DNA from: a gamma proteobacterium symbiont of Bathyaustriella thionipta
GTDB lineage: Bacteria; Pseudomonadota; Gammaproteobacteria; GRL18
Assembly (NCBI GenBank): GCA_025656775.1
Contig: JAHXHI010000104.1
Coordinates: 1-34,774, forward strand
DNA length: 34,774 nucleotides
Direction of reading: 5' to 3'
The stretch's first letter is position 1. Each line of letters starts with the position of its first letter. Positions 16,622-25,688 of this stretch are shown piece by piece. The translations under genes were made by a program, and so were the position numbers. Below the pieces are notes generated by a model that did no database searches, was not told the origin of the DNA, and saw only the letters and a program-made list of their open reading frames with translations.

Positions 16622-16654
16622 AGTTTGACCAGTAATTATTTAAACTAAAAAAAT

Positions 16655-18115
16655 ATGATTGATATAAAAGAATTTACCAAACGCAGAAAACATTTAATGC
16701 AGGATATGGGCAAAGATAGTATTGCCATTCTTGCCACAGCAGGTGAGCAGGTTAGAAATCGTGATGTGAATTATGCTTTCAGACCCGACAGTGACTTTCT
16801 TTATCTGGCCGGATTTTGGGAGCCTGAAGCGGTTTTGGTGCTTATCCCAGGTCGTAAACATGGTGAATATGTACTGTTTTGTCGGGAAAAAGATGAAACA
16901 CAGGAAATATGGCATGGCCGTCGTGCTGGTCAGGAAGGAGTACTGGACTCTTATGGTGCTGATGACTCTTTTCCTATTACGGATATTGATGAAATTTTAC
17001 CCGGTCTTATGGAAAATAAAACACGGGTATTTTATACCATGGGTATACATGCTGATTTTGATCAGCGCTTAACTGGCTGGGTTAATCAATTAAAGCAAAA
17101 AGTGCGAATGGGAATCACTGCCCCCGGTGAATTTGTGGCTTTAGACCATCTATTGCATGAGATGCGTCTGTTTAAATCGGCTACTGAAATAAAAATGATG
17201 AAAAAGGCTGCCTCAGTATCATGCAAGGCACATGAGAGATTAATTAAAATCTGTCAGCCGGAAATGCAGGAATACCAGCTTGAAGCAGAATTTGTGCATG
17301 AATGTATGTTCAACGGTTGTCGGGATCTGGCCTATCCCTCCATTGTTGGTGGTGGTGAAAATGGTTGTATTCTGCATTACACAGAAAATAATGCCACTCT
17401 CAAAGATGGTGAACTGGTACTGGTTGATGCCGGGGGTGAATATCAGGGCTATGCCTCAGATATCACCCGTACTTACCCGGTTAACGGACGCTTTTCAGCA
17501 GAGCAGAAAGCCCTTTATGAGCTGGTGCTGGAGGCACAGGCAGCGGCAATTAACATGGTATACCCTGGAAGCCACTGGAATGCCCCCCATGAAGCGGCAG
17601 TTAAGGTGATCACTAAAGGTTTAGTGCGTCTGGGTTTACTAAAAGGACGTATTGATAAGCTGATTAAAGATGAAGCCTATAAACCTTTTTATATGCACCG
17701 TACGGGACATTGGCTAGGCCTTGATGTTCATGATGTCGGTGATTATAAAGTTGATAACGAATGGCGTATGTTAGAGCCGGGTATGGTACTGACTATTGAA
17801 CCGGGTATTTATACCGGTGAGAATCGAAAAATTGCGAAAAAATGGCGCAATATCGGTATTCGTATTGAAGACGATGTGCGTGTTACACGGACAGGTCATG
17901 ACGTTCTGACACTTAAAGCCCCAAAATCCGTTGCAGCGATAGAAGCGCTAATGGCCTCAGTAAACAGGCGCTTATCTAATCCTGTTGATAATGAAGTGAT
18001 GATTAAGAAAAAAAGCGTGACAAAGAAAAAAGTGGTCAGGAAAAGTAGCCGCTTAAAAAAAGCCACCAGAAAAAAAGCGGTGCGTAAAAAAGCGATAAGC
18101 AGAAATAATAATTAG
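16655..18115 (+). CDS. pepP: Xaa-Pro aminopeptidase P with lysine-rich C-terminal tail
   Basis: A 486-residue cytoplasmic metallopeptidase removing N-terminal residues ahead of proline. The N-terminal AMP_N domain contains NYAFRPDSDFLYL and the C-terminal pita-bread domain carries the dimetal ligands: Asp in VLVDAGGEY, Asp in ASDITRTYP, His in RTGHWLGLDVHDVG, and Glu in TIEPGIY and GIRIEDDV. E. coli PepP is about 440 residues; the excess here is a C-terminal tail from about residue 447 with more than twenty Lys/Arg in KKK and RKK clusters, outside the catalytic fold. ubiH follows after 16 bp. Confidence 0.95.
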   Translation: MIDIKEFTKRRKHLMQDMGKDSIAILATAGEQVRNRDVNYAFRPDSDFLYLAGFWEPEAVLVLIPGRKHGEYVLFCREKDETQEIWHGRRAGQEGVLDSYGADDSFPITDIDEILPGLMENKTRVFYTMGIHADFDQRLTGWVNQLKQKVRMGITAPGEFVALDHLLHEMRLFKSATEIKMMKKAASVSCKAHERLIKICQPEMQEYQLEAEFVHECMFNGCRDLAYPSIVGGGENGCILHYTENNATLKDGELVLVDAGGEYQGYASDITRTYPVNGRFSAEQKALYELVLEAQAAAINMVYPGSHWNAPHEAAVKVITKGLVRLGLLKGRIDKLIKDEAYKPFYMHRTGHWLGLDVHDVGDYKVDNEWRMLEPGMVLTIEPGIYTGENRKIAKKWRNIGIRIEDDVRVTRTGHDVLTLKAPKSVAAIEALMASVNRRLSNPVDNEVMIKKKSVTKKKVVRKSSRLKKATRKKAVRKKAISRNNN

Positions 18116-18131
18116 CAGGAAAGCAAGCTGA

Positions 18132-19406
18132 ATGACACAACAATCAAATCCACATTTTGATATTATTATTGTTGGCGGCGGTATGGCTGGAGCCACTATG
18201 GCGCTTGCTCTGGCACCATTAAAATTGAGCCTTGCTGTCATTGAAGCACATCCTTATCAGGATGAGAAAACTCAGCCCAGCTTTGATGACCGATGCCTGG
18301 CTCTGGCATGGAGCTCAAGACAGATTTATCATGCCATGGGAATATGGGATAAGCTGGCACAATGTGATGGTGATGGTTTTGCCGCCATAAAACATATTCA
18401 TATCTCTGACCGGGGACATCTGGGAATTACCCGGCTTGATCATCAAAAAGAAGGTGTGCCGGCTCTTGGCTATGTGGTAGAAAGTCGTGTTGTGGGTGAA
18501 GTTCTGCTGCATGAAATGCAGAACACTGACAATATAAGCATTTTTTCCCCGGCAACTGTTCAGCAAGTAGAAACAAGCACTGAACAAGTCAAAGTCAGTA
18601 TTCAGTTTGAGCAAAAGACACAGAGTATGACCGCTGGATTAATGATTGTAGCTGACGGTGTTAATTCTCGAACCAGAGCCTCTCTCGGGATTCAGATTAA
18701 TCAGCAGTCTTATGCACAAACAGCTATCATTGCGAATATAGAAACAGAAATGCCCCACCAGAATGTGGCCTATGAGCGCTTTACTGACTCCGGACCGCTT
18801 GCTGTTCTTCCGCTAACCCGTAATCGCTGTTCTCTGGTGTGGACTGCCCGTGATGATCAGGTTGCTGATATTATGGCAATGAATGATGCTGAATTTCTCA
18901 GCGCATTGCAGCAGCGCTTTGGCTATCGTCTGGGACAAATTATCAGGACCGGACGCAGAGCAGCCTATCCATTAGTACTGATGACTATCAATAATGATAC
19001 TTTAGCTCATCAAAACCGGATTGCACTGATTGGCAATGCCGCTCATGGTGTACATCCGGTAGCAGGACAGGGCTTTAATCTTGGACTGCGTGATATTTCT
19101 GCATTAGCGGAATTAATTGCTGCAGAAATGCAGCACACTAAACAGGGTGATCCAGGTAATAAAGATTTATTAACAGCCTATTGGCAATGGCGTCAGGCAG
19201 ATATTCGACAAGTGACTAATATTACCAATAGTCTGATTAAACTTTTTTCAAATCAGTCAACCCCCCTTGCTGTATTGAGAAACTCGGGACTATTGATGGC
19301 TGATATCATGTCACCCCTTAAGCATGCTATTGCTCATGAAGCAATGGGCAGCGGTAAACTGCAGGGCAAATTAAGTAAAATGGCTGTGGGCCGGTCACTT
19401 TATTAA
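18132..19406 (+). CDS. ubiH: UbiH, 2-polyprenyl-6-methoxyphenol hydroxylase
   Basis: A 424-residue FAD-dependent aromatic-ring monooxygenase of ubiquinone synthesis. The dinucleotide fold opens with DIIIVGGGMAGATMA, the middle carries VVADGVNSRTR-like DG motif (here IVADGVNSRTR), and the FAD-ribityl motif reads GNAAHGVHPVAGQGFNLGLRD. The Asn in GNAAH is the UbiH-type variant of GDAAH, which distinguishes it from the next gene. It likely works in a peripheral Ubi complex. Confidence 0.92.
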   Translation: MTQQSNPHFDIIIVGGGMAGATMALALAPLKLSLAVIEAHPYQDEKTQPSFDDRCLALAWSSRQIYHAMGIWDKLAQCDGDGFAAIKHIHISDRGHLGITRLDHQKEGVPALGYVVESRVVGEVLLHEMQNTDNISIFSPATVQQVETSTEQVKVSIQFEQKTQSMTAGLMIVADGVNSRTRASLGIQINQQSYAQTAIIANIETEMPHQNVAYERFTDSGPLAVLPLTRNRCSLVWTARDDQVADIMAMNDAEFLSALQQRFGYRLGQIIRTGRRAAYPLVLMTINNDTLAHQNRIALIGNAAHGVHPVAGQGFNLGLRDISALAELIAAEMQHTKQGDPGNKDLLTAYWQWRQADIRQVTNITNSLIKLFSNQSTPLAVLRNSGLLMADIMSPLKHAIAHEAMGSGKLQGKLSKMAVGRSLY

Positions 19407-19508
19407 ATACGCTTTTAAAAAACGATAAATTCAGGATTACAGGTTAAATTATCGATATCAAGAAAGCGATGTTCAGTCGTTATAGATTGATGTCAGGTTG
19501 GATAATAT

Positions 19509-20768
19509 ATGGCAAATACAAATACAATAAATGATAAAAAAGCTTACGATATTATTATTGTCGGCGGTGGCATGGTTGGCGCAACTCTGGCTTGTGCACT
19601 GGGTAATAGTGCAATGAAAGTCGCTGTTATTGAAGCACATCAAAGTGATTTTAACTGGTCGGAAAATTCTCATGATATTCGTGTCAGTGCACTCACCCAT
19701 GCCAGTCAGCATATATTTGAAAACCTGGGTGTCTGGCCGTCAATGCAGCATGATGGTGTCGCTGCCTATAATAAAATGAATGTCTGGGATGCCAGTGGGC
19801 AGGGACAAATTCACTTTAATAGTGTTGAAGTGGGTCAGGTGGACCTGGGTCATATTGTTGAAAACCGGGTAATTCAAAAAGCGGTACAAAAGAAATTAGC
19901 AGATTTTGAAAATATTGATTTATTAATGCCGCTACAGCTGCAGTCAATGACTCTGAGTGAAAGCGGAGCTGAACTTATTACCAGCGATGGCCAGCACTTG
20001 AGTGCCGAGTTGGTGGTGGGTGCTGATGGTGCTAATTCCTGGGTAAGAAAACAAGCCGATATTGCTCTGAATAGCTGGGCCTATCATCAAACAGCCGTGG
20101 TGTGTAATGTTAAAACATCTGAGTCTCATCAGGATGCCTGCTGGCAGCAATTTATGCCCGAAGGTCCACTGGCCTTTTTACCATTAGCTGATGGACAAAG
20201 TTCTATTGTCTGGTCAACTACGGAAGAAAAATCACAAGCTCTGGTTAATATGGATGAAAAGTCCTTTAATCAGGAACTGCAAATGACTTTTGGCAGCTCT
20301 TTAGGGCGAATTCAACTGACTTCAGAGCGGGGTGCTTTTCCGTTACGCTTGAGACATGCTAAACACTATGTTCAGGAACATCTGGCACTTGTTGGTGATG
20401 CAGCACATACGGTACACCCGTTGGCAGGACAGGGTGTAAACCTGGGGTTACTGGATGCGGTGGTGCTGGCCGAAGAAGTAATTCGAGCTCATGAAAAAAA
20501 GCGTGCCCTGGGAGCTTTGTCTACCTTAAGACGTTACGAGCGCCGCAGAAAAGTGGATAATATTGCGATGCTGGCCGCTATGGATGCTTTTAAACGTTTG
20601 TTCAGTAATGATATCACGCCACTTAAACTACTACGTAATGCAGGCTTAAACCTTGCTGATAAGTTTACTCCGTTTAAGAATCTGATGATCAAACGTGCCA
20701 TGGGGTATTCAGGTACGGGCTTAAATGAACCCTTGCCTCATTTAGCCAGAATGAACCTTGATTTATAA
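19509..20768 (+). CDS. ubiI: UbiI-like flavin hydroxylase of ubiquinone synthesis
   Basis: A 419-residue paralogue of the preceding gene, with DIIIVGGGMVGATLA, VVGADGANSWVRKQ and the canonical GDAAHTVHPLAGQGVNLGLLDAV. UbiI introduces the C5 hydroxyl on the quinone precursor ring. Position after ubiH, separated by 102 bp, matches the ubiH-ubiI order across gammaproteobacteria. Substrate position is inferred from context; such hydroxylases vary in regioselectivity between lineages. Confidence 0.9.
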   Translation: MANTNTINDKKAYDIIIVGGGMVGATLACALGNSAMKVAVIEAHQSDFNWSENSHDIRVSALTHASQHIFENLGVWPSMQHDGVAAYNKMNVWDASGQGQIHFNSVEVGQVDLGHIVENRVIQKAVQKKLADFENIDLLMPLQLQSMTLSESGAELITSDGQHLSAELVVGADGANSWVRKQADIALNSWAYHQTAVVCNVKTSESHQDACWQQFMPEGPLAFLPLADGQSSIVWSTTEEKSQALVNMDEKSFNQELQMTFGSSLGRIQLTSERGAFPLRLRHAKHYVQEHLALVGDAAHTVHPLAGQGVNLGLLDAVVLAEEVIRAHEKKRALGALSTLRRYERRRKVDNIAMLAAMDAFKRLFSNDITPLKLLRNAGLNLADKFTPFKNLMIKRAMGYSGTGLNEPLPHLARMNLDL

Positions 20769-20791
20769 TATTAATCGACATCTTAAATACA

Positions 20792-20941
20792 CTATTCATG
20801 CTGCGTAATGTATTCATGGTTTTTAACTGCATGGGTGAATTTTTTTTGCAGAAAACTCAGCAATGCAGGCTGTAATTGACACAACCGCTCAACATAAAGT
20901 GATATAAATTTATCTGTTATTTTATTTTTTAAAAATAACAC
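20792..20941 (-). CDS. Possible 49-codon frame overlapping the fbpC end
   Basis: A frame starting at GTG 20941-20939, shifted one base relative to fbpC, stays open for 49 codons beyond the fbpC stop and has amphipathic, protein-like composition (FISLYVERLCQLQPALLSFL and a basic tail). It fills most of the gap to ubiI. No start signals and no homology are recognised; it may be chance or a decayed gene. Confidence 0.2.
   Translation of the reverse strand: MLFLKNKITDKFISLYVERLCQLQPALLSFLQKKFTHAVKNHEYITQHE
20915..20940. terminator. AT-rich hairpin at the fbpC 3' end
   Basis: TGTTATTTT (20915-20923) pairs with AAAATAACA (20932-20940) across the fbpC stop codon. Being AT-only apart from the closing pairs, it is a weak bidirectional terminator candidate between convergent ubiI and fbpC. 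Confidence 0.4.
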
Positions 20942-21968
20942 TATGGGTAATATCTAACTTAATCCCTAACAGACTATTAATCGCATGATTATGGTGGCTG
21001 GGAGTGATGCATAATACATGACTGTTATCATTAATTTTCAAGGTAAATAAAAATTCAGCACCGCGAAATATCTTGTCAGTAATCTCTAATTGATAGCTGC
21101 TATCATCATCGTGAACAATATCATCCGGTCGGATAAGAATTTCTACCGGGGTATTTTCTCTGCAGCCTTCAGGCAGTGTGCCGTAAATAATTCCAAGTTC
21201 TGTTTTAATTGAATTGATGGTTAAAACCTTACCTGGCAGCATGACTCCCTGACCAATAAAATTTGCAGCGTATCTGCTGGCTGGTCTGTGGTAAAGGTTA
21301 TAAGGGGTATCCCATTGAATCATTTTACCCTGATGTAATAAACCGACCTTATCAGCCATGTCAAAGGCTTCCTGCTGATCATGTGTGACCAGAATGGCAG
21401 AAATTCCTTCATGTTTAATAATTTTTCTTACTTCGGTTGCAAGTTGTTCTCTCAGTGTGACATCAAGGCTGGAAAATGGCTCGTCCAGTAATAACAGATC
21501 AGGCTTTGGTGCTAATGCTCTTGCCAGTGCAACTCTTTGTTGCTGACCACCTGATAACTGGTGGGGAAATTTATCAGCAATGTCTGCCAGGCCTATTAAT
21601 TCAAGCAACTCACTGACACGTTGATTAACACGCTCTTTTGATTGTTTGAGCAGACCAAAGGCAATATTCTTTTTAATAGACATGTGAGGGAATAGCGCAA
21701 AGTCCTGAAACACCATGCCAATGTTTCTTTGTTCGGGTGGAGTATTGATCTGTCTGTCATTAATCATTTGATTGCGCAGACTGATTTCACCTTTATCCGG
21801 CTTTTCAAAGCCGGCAATACTGCGTAATAAGGTGGTTTTGCCACAGCCGCTTGAACCTAATAAACAGCCTATTTCGCCCTCATTCAATTCCAGCTCAACA
21901 TCTTTAATCACTTTATGGGCACCGTAACTGAGAGAAATATTATTTAATTGTAATAGTGCTTTAGTCAT
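20922..21968 (-). CDS. fbpC: Ferric-iron ABC transporter ATP-binding protein (FbpC type)
   Basis: A 348-residue ATPase when started at the ATG at 21968, whose A-TG overlaps the fbpB stop (ATGACTAA); an upstream in-frame ATG at 22001 would lie deep in fbpB. Walker A is GSSGCGKTT, the Q loop VFQDFALFPH, the signature LSGGQQQRVALARAL, Walker B DLLLLDEPFSSLD and the switch histidine ILVTHDQQE. A C-terminal TOBE-like domain (about 240-348) is typical of the CUT2/Fbp importers. It energises FbpB. Confidence 0.9.
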   Translation of the reverse strand: MTKALLQLNNISLSYGAHKVIKDVELELNEGEIGCLLGSSGCGKTTLLRSIAGFEKPDKGEISLRNQMINDRQINTPPEQRNIGMVFQDFALFPHMSIKKNIAFGLLKQSKERVNQRVSELLELIGLADIADKFPHQLSGGQQQRVALARALAPKPDLLLLDEPFSSLDVTLREQLATEVRKIIKHEGISAILVTHDQQEAFDMADKVGLLHQGKMIQWDTPYNLYHRPASRYAANFIGQGVMLPGKVLTINSIKTELGIIYGTLPEGCRENTPVEILIRPDDIVHDDDSSYQLEITDKIFRGAEFLFTLKINDNSHVLCITPSHHNHAINSLLGIKLDITHSVIFKK

Positions 21969-23637
21969 TAGATGAAGGCTCTTGATTGGCTGATGGCTCA
22001 TAAAAATTCCTGGTGATGGACAGGCTGAGTAAAATAACAGGAATAATGCCTGTCAATACAATCATAATCGCTGCACTTGAGGCATCAGCTAGTCGTTCAT
22101 CGGCTGCCAGTTCATAAGCTCTGACAGCCAGTGTATTAAAATTAAATGGGCGTAATAATAAGGTGGCAGGCAGTTCTTTAAGTATGTCAACAAAAACCAG
22201 TAATACTGCCGTTAGTAATGTCGTGCGCATAATCGGAATATGGATTTTCTGTAAAACCTGAATTGGTTTATAGCCCATTGAGCGTGCAGCATCATCCATT
22301 GATGGTTTTATTTTCCCCAGAGAGGATTCAACTGAGCCTGTGGATACAGCCAGAAAGCGTACCAGATATGAAAAAACTAACGCAAACAATGTACCGGATA
22401 ATAAAAGTCCGGTGGAAAAATCAAACTGACTTCTGGTCCAGTCATCAACAGTGTTATCCAGCCAGGCAAAGGGTATAACAATACCAATGGCAATCACCGT
22501 TCCGGGAATGGCATAGCCCATCGAGGCAATTCGAACCATGAGATGAATAACAGGAGAATTTTTTAAGCGTTGACCATAGCTCATAAACAATGCCAGAATC
22601 AATGCCAGTATTGCGGTTACTATTGCCAGACTCAGACTGTGGAATACCAGAGTGTAAAAATCACTATTAATCATTTGCTCAGCGGTTTCAATGGTCCAGA
22701 CAGATAATTGCGCAAAAGGTAAACCGAAGCCAAGCAGCAGAGGTATCAGGCAGGTAATAAAAGCCAGCCAGCCTTTCTTAAACGTTAATTGAATACGTTT
22801 TGCATGCGCCTGATGACCAATATGCTGATGATAACGTGCCTGTCGCCGTGAAAAACGTTCAATAACGATCAAAACAAAAACAAATAATAATAAAATGGAC
22901 GCTAATTGTGATGCCGCAGAGGCATCACCCAGGCCAAACCAGGTACGAAAAATTCCGGTGGTAAAGGTGGTCACACCAAAATATTCTACGGTACCAAAAT
23001 CTGCCAGAGTTTCCATGAGGGCTAAAGAAAGCCCGGTCACAATGGCCGGTCTTGCCATCGGCAGGGCAATGGCAAAGAAACTTTTCCAGGGACCCATACC
23101 AAGAGAGCGGCTGGCTTCAAGAGTGACACTGGATTGTTCTAAAAATGCTGCGCGTGTGAGTAAATAAACATAGGGGTACAGAACCAGTGACAGCATCATC
23201 ATGGCACCGCCAATAGAACGTACTTCGGGAAACCAGTAGTCTCTTGCTCCCCAGCCAAAAGTTTCTCTGATAAGCGTTTGTACCGGACCGGAAAAATCTA
23301 ACATACCGGTATAAGTGTAGGCAATGATATAAGCAGGCATTGCTAATGGCAGCAATAATGCCCATTGAAAAATTTTTCGACCGGGAAATTCACAAAGACT
23401 GGTAAGCCAGGCAGTTGTGATACCAATACTTAATGTACCTAAGCTCACACCTAGCATCAATAACAGAGAATTAACAATATAATCAGAAAGTACGGTATCA
23501 ACAAGGTGGTTCCAGACATCACTGGGGCCTTGAAAAACAAAGCTGAAGACGGTGATCACCGGCACAGCAAAGAGCAGGGTGATAGTAAGGATACCAAGCT
23601 GCCAGCGATCAGTCATTTGTCTAAAGAATTGATACAA
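21961..23637 (-). CDS. fbpB: Ferric-iron ABC transporter permease (FbpB type)
   Basis: A 558-residue inner-membrane protein with about twelve membrane spans made of two fused permease halves. Each half carries an EAA-like coupling loop: LEASRSLGMGPWKSFFAIALP near residue 174 and MDDAARSMGYKPIQVLQKIHIP near 445, which dock onto FbpC. It forms the ferric-ion channel and overlaps fbpC by 8 bp. Confidence 0.92.
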   Translation of the reverse strand: MYQFFRQMTDRWQLGILTITLLFAVPVITVFSFVFQGPSDVWNHLVDTVLSDYIVNSLLLMLGVSLGTLSIGITTAWLTSLCEFPGRKIFQWALLLPLAMPAYIIAYTYTGMLDFSGPVQTLIRETFGWGARDYWFPEVRSIGGAMMMLSLVLYPYVYLLTRAAFLEQSSVTLEASRSLGMGPWKSFFAIALPMARPAIVTGLSLALMETLADFGTVEYFGVTTFTTGIFRTWFGLGDASAASQLASILLLFVFVLIVIERFSRRQARYHQHIGHQAHAKRIQLTFKKGWLAFITCLIPLLLGFGLPFAQLSVWTIETAEQMINSDFYTLVFHSLSLAIVTAILALILALFMSYGQRLKNSPVIHLMVRIASMGYAIPGTVIAIGIVIPFAWLDNTVDDWTRSQFDFSTGLLLSGTLFALVFSYLVRFLAVSTGSVESSLGKIKPSMDDAARSMGYKPIQVLQKIHIPIMRTTLLTAVLLVFVDILKELPATLLLRPFNFNTLAVRAYELAADERLADASSAAIMIVLTGIIPVILLSLSITRNFYEPSANQEPSSND

Positions 23638-23641
23638 TATG

Positions 23642-24712
23642 TTATTTCCAGCCAGCTCTATCCATTATTTTAACGGCTTGGGCATTATTAGCGCCTAATT
23701 GATTCAGATTAATCGTATCAGCTTTAAACTCGCCCCAGTTTTTGAGCAGTTCACTGGCAGCAACATCTTTGCGTACAGGGTATTCAAAGTTGACATCAGC
23801 ATACCAGCGTTGTGCTTTTTTGGTCGCTAGAAACTCAATCAGCTTTTGGGCGTTAGCGGTATTTTTTGCATATTTGGTTACACCGGCGCCGCTGACATTA
23901 ACATGAGTGCCACGGTCACCTTGATTGGGCCAGAAAATAGCGACCGCTTCTGCTGCCTTTTTTTGATCAGCCTTTTTACCTGTCAGCATTTTGCCATAAT
24001 AATAAGTATTAGCAATAGCAATATCACATTGACCTGAAGCGGCTCCTTTTATCTGATCACGATCCCCTACCTTAGGTTTACGTGCAAAATTTTTAACAAA
24101 GTCATTGGTCCATTGTTGTGCTTTGTCGTTGCCATCTGCAGCCAGCATGGAAGCCAGTAATGATTGATTATAGATGTTATTAGAAGAACGGATACAGATA
24201 CGGCCTTTAAACTGACTATCTGCTAATGCCTCATAAGTTGAAAGATCGTTAGGATCAACGCTGTCTTTGACATAAAAAATGGGTCTGGCACGCATAGAGA
24301 GCCCATACCAGTAGCCTTCAGGATCACGTAAATTATCAGGAATGGCATTGTTGAGAGCATCAGAGTTAATGGTCTGTAATACACCTGCTGATTTAGCACG
24401 ATATAACCGGACGGCATCAGTGGTAATAAATACATCAGCATGGGTATTTTTACCTTCTGACTTAATACGCTGCAGCAACGCATCAGCCTTACCGGTAATG
24501 AGGTTAACTTTAATACCTGTCTGCTCACTGAAGTCATCAATGATTGGTTTAATTAATGCCTCTTTTCGGGCAGAATAAAGATTGACTTCCTGTAAATTCT
24601 GAGCGGCATAAAGTGGCAGCGCAATAAGGCTGATCAATAAAACTCCCAGCAACCCTTTAAATGAACAGAATAAAAACGGTATTTTAGTGTATAAATTTTT
24701 TTTAAAAAACAT
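23642..24712 (-). CDS. fbpA: Ferric-iron periplasmic binding protein (FbpA/FutA type)
   Basis: Started at the ATG at 24712, preceded by GAGGG, this gives 356 residues; an in-frame ATG at 24766 would add 18 non-signal-like residues. A basic N terminus and hydrophobic core (FKGLLGVLLISLIALPLYAAQ) form a signal peptide cleaved after AxA-like residues. The mature protein starts VNLYSARKEALIKPII, typical of FbpA, and contains IANTYYYGKML, with the adjacent tyrosines that bind Fe(III). Encoded 4 bp before fbpB in a fbpA-B-C operon. No convincing Fur box is visible in the 119-bp promoter gap. Confidence 0.92.
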   Translation of the reverse strand: MFFKKNLYTKIPFLFCSFKGLLGVLLISLIALPLYAAQNLQEVNLYSARKEALIKPIIDDFSEQTGIKVNLITGKADALLQRIKSEGKNTHADVFITTDAVRLYRAKSAGVLQTINSDALNNAIPDNLRDPEGYWYGLSMRARPIFYVKDSVDPNDLSTYEALADSQFKGRICIRSSNNIYNQSLLASMLAADGNDKAQQWTNDFVKNFARKPKVGDRDQIKGAASGQCDIAIANTYYYGKMLTGKKADQKKAAEAVAIFWPNQGDRGTHVNVSGAGVTKYAKNTANAQKLIEFLATKKAQRWYADVNFEYPVRKDVAASELLKNWGEFKADTINLNQLGANNAQAVKIMDRAGWK

Positions 24713-24831
24713 ATTTGCAAAACCCTCTGTTAAGTTAATGGATAAATCATACATATATAGCAACATTTATAAGAGGAAGAGTGTGCCTATCTCAGTTACA
24801 ATCATTTTTAACAACTAAAATTGAATAAAAA

Positions 24832-25272
24832 ATGAAAGATTTTGAAACAAGTACTTCAATATTAAGAATTTCTAATCAGGTCGTCATACCTGATCATGAA
24901 ATTGAGCTGAATTTTATTCGTGCTCAGGGTTCTGGCGGGCAAAATGTCAATAAAGTGTCAACCGCCGTGCATTTAAGGTTTGATATCAGAGGATCGTCAT
25001 TGCCGGCCATTTATAAAGAGCGGCTTGTGCAACACAAAGATCATCATATCAGCGCTGAAGGTATCATTATTATTAAGGCACAGCGTTTTCGTACGCAGGA
25101 AAAGAATCGTGAAGATGCCCGGCAGAGGTTACTGGAAATTATACAAAAAGCGATGGTGACCAGAAAAAAAAGAAAGCCGACTAAGCCGACACGAGGTTCG
25201 CAACGACGTCGTATGGAGAAAAAATCAAAGCAGGGTAAGCAAAAAGCCCTGAGACGAAAAGTGGATTATTAA
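24832..25272 (+). CDS. arfB: Alternative ribosome-rescue factor ArfB (YaeJ)
   Basis: A 146-residue peptidyl-tRNA hydrolase that frees ribosomes stalled at mRNA ends. The release-factor domain carries the catalytic GGQ in [21 protein letters not shown], and the basic C-terminal tail ([20 protein letters not shown] and on) is the part that inserts into the empty mRNA channel. The N terminus is about 11 residues longer than E. coli ArfB, so a later start is possible, though no internal ATG precedes the conserved ISNQVVIPD. Divergent from fbpA. Confidence 0.93.
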   Translation: MKDFETSTSILRISNQVVIPDHEIELNFIRAQGSGGQNVNKVSTAVHLRFDIRGSSLPAIYKERLVQHKDHHISAEGIIIIKAQRFRTQEKNREDARQRLLEIIQKAMVTRKKRKPTKPTRGSQRRRMEKKSKQGKQKALRRKVDY

Positions 25273-25314
25273 CTGTTTTATCAGTTTGAAGGTAATGCGA
25301 TCGACAAAGAGTAT

Positions 25315-25343
25315 TTGCCTGCTAATTAAATAAACGGTATCAT
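25315..25343 (+). promoter_or_regulatory. Promoter of the glycine-riboswitch operon
   Basis: TTGCCT (25315-25320), an exact 17-bp spacer and TATCAT (25338-25343, five of six) predict a transcription start near 25350, just ahead of the first aptamer. GGTAATG/CATTACC (25291-25297, 25341-25347) form an inverted repeat spanning this promoter. Confidence 0.6.
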
Positions 25344-25359
25344 TACCCGCTCGATGCAT

Positions 25360-25448
25360 ATCTGTATGGGAGAGAATGATTGTCAGCAATCATCACCGAA
25401 GGCGCAACTCACCCGGAAACGCTCAGGTTTCAGAACTGTACAGACCCA
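25360..25448 (+). promoter_or_regulatory. Glycine riboswitch, first aptamer
   Basis: Conserved aptamer blocks appear in order: GGGAGAG near 25368, CACCGAAGG near 25396, the GGAAACGCTCAGGT core near 25421 and AGAACTGTACAGAC near 25433. The downstream P1 strand is followed by a linker hairpin, GGAATT/AATTCC (25449-25467), joining it to the second aptamer. Confidence 0.93.
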
Positions 25449-25473
25449 GGAATTTATTGATAATTCCTCGTTG

Positions 25474-25548
25474 ACTCTGGAGAGAGATTGTAAGGTATCA
25501 ATCCACCGAAGGGGCTTAAGCTCTCAGGTAGTTGGACAGAGGGGTGAA
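25474..25548 (+). promoter_or_regulatory. Glycine riboswitch, second aptamer
   Basis: CTCTGGAGAGA, CCACCGAAGGGGC, CTCTCAGGTA and GGACAGAGGGG mark a complete second aptamer, giving the tandem class that senses glycine and normally turns glycine-cleavage genes on. The expression platform after it is not clear: GTGGC/GCCAC (about 25590-25630) and a T6 run at 25617-25622 could form a terminator-like structure within the 140-nt leader before the first gene. Confidence 0.93.
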
Positions 25549-25688
25549 AATAATCACTTAATCAGCGCTCATTTATCAGCGTGGTAAAGTGGCTATCTTC
25601 AAGCGCAGGATAAAAGTTTTTTCTTGCCACCCTGAATTGTTAAACTACATGATTATAATCCAGGGGTTATAATCCGAGACAGCGTAAA

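Noticed and set aside
24713-24831. Fur box controlling fbpABC
   Set aside because: Iron control is expected for this operon, but I found no sequence close to the GATAATGATAATCATTATC consensus, so none is claimed.
25354-25587. Open reading frame of 77 codons over the glycine riboswitch
   Set aside because: It lies entirely on conserved aptamer sequence and its translation has no protein-like features.
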